Assembly: GCF_905187505.1 (NCBI RefSeq)
Contig: NZ_CAJJIC010000045.1
Span: 1 to 15,147 of the forward strand
Reading direction: 5' to 3'
DNA from: an uncultured Mailhella sp.
GTDB taxonomy: Bacteria > Desulfobacterota > Desulfovibrionia > Desulfovibrionales > Desulfovibrionaceae
Length of the DNA: 15,147 bases
The position numbers were made by a program, and so were the translations under genes. Below the pieces are notes generated by a model. That model searched no databases and had not been told where the DNA came from. It saw nothing but the letters and a program-made list of their open reading frames with translations. Shown here piece by piece: positions 14,248 through 15,147 of this stretch. The first letter of the stretch is position 1, and each line of letters starts with the position of its first letter.

Positions 14248-14682
14248 TCAGCGTCTGTCGGCTATTTCATCCGGTCCGAGCACGCGGATGCCTCGCTGCT
14301 GCAGCACGTTCACGGCCTCTTCCGTTCTGTCGAAGCGGAAAATGATCGTGGCGCGCGTGGATTCGCGCTGCGTGTAGGCATAAAGATATTCCACGTTGAT
14401 GCCGTGCACGGAAAGCACGCGGAGCACACGGCCGAGTCCGCCCGGCGTGTCTTCCACGTCCACGGCCACCACGGGCGTGCTGCCCACGGTGAACCCTGCC
14501 GCGGCAAGCGCGGCCTTCGCCTTCTGCGTGTCGTCGGCCATGAGGCGCAGCACGCCGAAATCCGTCGTGTCCGAAAGAGACAGCGCACGGATGTTGATGC
14601 CGGCAGCTTCCAGCACGCGGGTCACGTCGCCGAGCTGCCCCGACCTGTTCTCCACAAAAACGGAAATCTGTTCGACCGTCAT
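14248..14682 (-). CDS. Tandem ACT-domain protein
   Basis: A 144-residue cytoplasmic protein made of two ACT domains (about 4-66 and 70-137) and nothing else. The first begins QISVFVENRSGQLGDVTRVL, with the ligand-loop pattern N-R-x-G-x-L; the second begins VVAVDVEDTPGGLGRVLRVL. ACT modules bind amino acids and usually control enzymes or act as stand-alone sensors. In related bacteria, proteins like this sit beside aryl-CoA ligase or indolepyruvate oxidoreductase genes, but here the partner is tatA. The open frame runs far upstream through tatA in another frame; ATG at 14682 is chosen because GGGA lies about six bases before it, whereas ATG at 14688 leaves no room. It is 19 bases after the tatA stop, so the two are probably co-transcribed. 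The stop is TGA. Confidence 0.9.
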   Translation of the reverse strand: MTVEQISVFVENRSGQLGDVTRVLEAAGINIRALSLSDTTDFGVLRLMADDTQKAKAALAAAGFTVGSTPVVAVDVEDTPGGLGRVLRVLSVHGINVEYLYAYTQRESTRATIIFRFDRTEEAVNVLQQRGIRVLGPDEIADRR

Positions 14683-14701
14683 GAGCATTCCCGGCAGGAG
14701 C

Positions 14702-14905
14702 TTAAGCCTTTTTGTCTTCGTCGTCGGTCTTGGCCTGGTCCTTCTTGGGCGTGATGTCGATTTCATCGGGCTCCGACGCGGCCTGACGGAAATTGCGGAT
14801 GGCGCGACCGAGGCCGCCGCCGATTTCCGGCAGACGCTTCGCGCCGAATATGACCAGCACGAGCACAAGGATGACGAGAAGTTCCTGCATTCCTATACCA
14901 AACAT
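14702..14905 (-). CDS. tatA: Twin-arginine translocase subunit TatA/TatE-type
   Basis: A 67-residue inner-membrane protein that forms the pore component of the Tat system, which exports folded, often cofactor-bearing proteins. The layout is classical: a short N-terminus (MFGIGMQE), one membrane helix (about 8-20), the FGAKRLPEIGGGLG hinge (20-33), an amphipathic helix to about residue 42, and an acidic/lysine tail (EPDEIDITPKKDQ onward). ATG at 14905 is fixed by GGAGG seven bases upstream; the open frame continues 21 codons further without homology. The stop is TAA. It is first in a two-gene unit with the ACT protein. No tatB or tatC is in the window. With such a short tail, TatA is more likely than TatB. 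Confidence 0.94.
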   Translation of the reverse strand: MFGIGMQELLVILVLVLVIFGAKRLPEIGGGLGRAIRNFRQAASEPDEIDITPKKDQAKTDDEDKKA

Positions 14906-14945
14906 GGCAAACCTCCGGGGTCTTTCTCTCCAAGTTCGTCCATAT

Positions 14946-14975
14946 CCTATACGGGAGGGACAGGGCAAAGGTCAA
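14946..14975 (-). promoter_or_regulatory. Promoter of tatA-ACT
   Basis: On the minus strand TTGACC (14970-14975), an 18-base spacer and TATAGG (14946-14951) fit sigma-70. The leader to the tatA ATG would be about 35 bases. Confidence 0.6.
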
Positions 14976-14982
14976 GCGTCCT

Positions 14983-14999
14983 CCGCCGCTTCACGGCGG
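14983..14999. repeat. Inverted repeat between divergent promoters
   Basis: CCGCCG (14983-14988) and CGGCGG (14994-14999) with a five-base centre lie between the tatA promoter and the promoter of the gene at 15078. The position suits a shared operator. Confidence 0.35.
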
Positions 15000-15029
15000 G
15001 GCCGGCACGCGTCTCCCCGCTTTTCCCGA

Positions 15030-15058
15030 TTGCCTGAACGGGCGTCTCGCCGTATAGT
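15030..15058 (+). promoter_or_regulatory. Promoter of the gene starting at 15078
   Basis: TTGCCT (15030-15035), a 17-base spacer and TATAGT (15053-15058) are followed by AGGAG (15064-15068) and ATG. The -10 fits well and spacing is ideal. Confidence 0.55.
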
Positions 15059-15077
15059 CCGCAAAGGAGCGAACATC

Positions 15078-15147
15078 ATGAACACCCCCTCGTATCTTGC
15101 ACTCCCGCATCTTCATGCCGAGCTTTTCCCGCACCTTGATGGCTGCC
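15078..15147 (+). CDS. N-terminal fragment of an unidentified protein (3' end outside window)
   Basis: An open frame from ATG at 15078 reaches the window end without a stop (23 codons, MNTPSYLALPHLHAELFPHL then DGC). AGGAG lies nine bases upstream and a good promoter lies before it, so it is probably real. There is no signal peptide or recognisable motif in the visible part. It is divergent from tatA. Confidence 0.6.
   Translation, partial: MNTPSYLALPHLHAELFPHLDGC

Overview
The window is GC-rich, densely coded bacterial chromosome. The gene content suggests a member of the Desulfovibrionaceae or a close relative (Desulfovibrio, Bilophila or Mailhella type): a BPL-N amidotransferase-like protein, a rubrerythrin-VIT1/CCC1 fusion, a formate-tetrahydrofolate ligase of the 'TPTPFGEGKS / RQPSGGPT' variety, a minimal TatA followed by a tandem-ACT protein, and two AGCS sodium/amino-acid symporters. 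This placement is an inference from protein style; there is no rRNA or other marker to settle it. I see no tRNA, rRNA, CRISPR array, insertion sequence or phage gene.

Layout. Positions 1-433 hold the 3' end of an AGCS symporter, closed by a strong terminator. Two minus-strand genes follow: a free-standing B3/B4 tRNA-synthetase-type domain protein (518-1234) and valS (1596-4244), the latter with a textbook terminator. Divergent from valS is a 406-residue BPL-N protein (4450-5670). Next come three more minus-strand genes: an XRE regulator with two C-terminal membrane segments (5847-6410), a small secreted helical protein (6640-6906), and a ferritin-like/VIT1 iron-manganese transporter (7482-8345). 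The 575 bases at 6907-7481 have no convincing gene but carry paired GCAAC-N5-GTTGC dyads around an AT-rich block.

fhs (8585-10351, plus) is read divergently from the transporter. It has a good sigma-70-type promoter and ends in a double hairpin. A TauE/SafE permease gene on the minus strand (10652-11386) is cut by one in-frame TAG. An AT-rich, probably regulatory stretch precedes a complete AGCS symporter (11850-13193, plus). After its terminator come queH (13438-14160, plus) and a minus-strand tatA-ACT pair (14248-14905) read from a TTGACC/TATAGG promoter. The first 23 codons of an unidentified plus-strand gene start at 15078.

Functionally this is core translation (valS, B3/B4 protein, queH), one-carbon metabolism (fhs), amino-acid/sodium transport (two AGCS genes), metal handling (VIT1/CCC1 fusion) and protein export (tatA). 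Transcription units are short, mostly one gene each with its own terminator. I found no clear multi-gene novel system. The most unusual items are the amber-interrupted permease, structured non-coding segments upstream of the iron transporter and of the second AGCS gene, the paired dyads near 7120-7210, and several proteins with unassigned extra domains.
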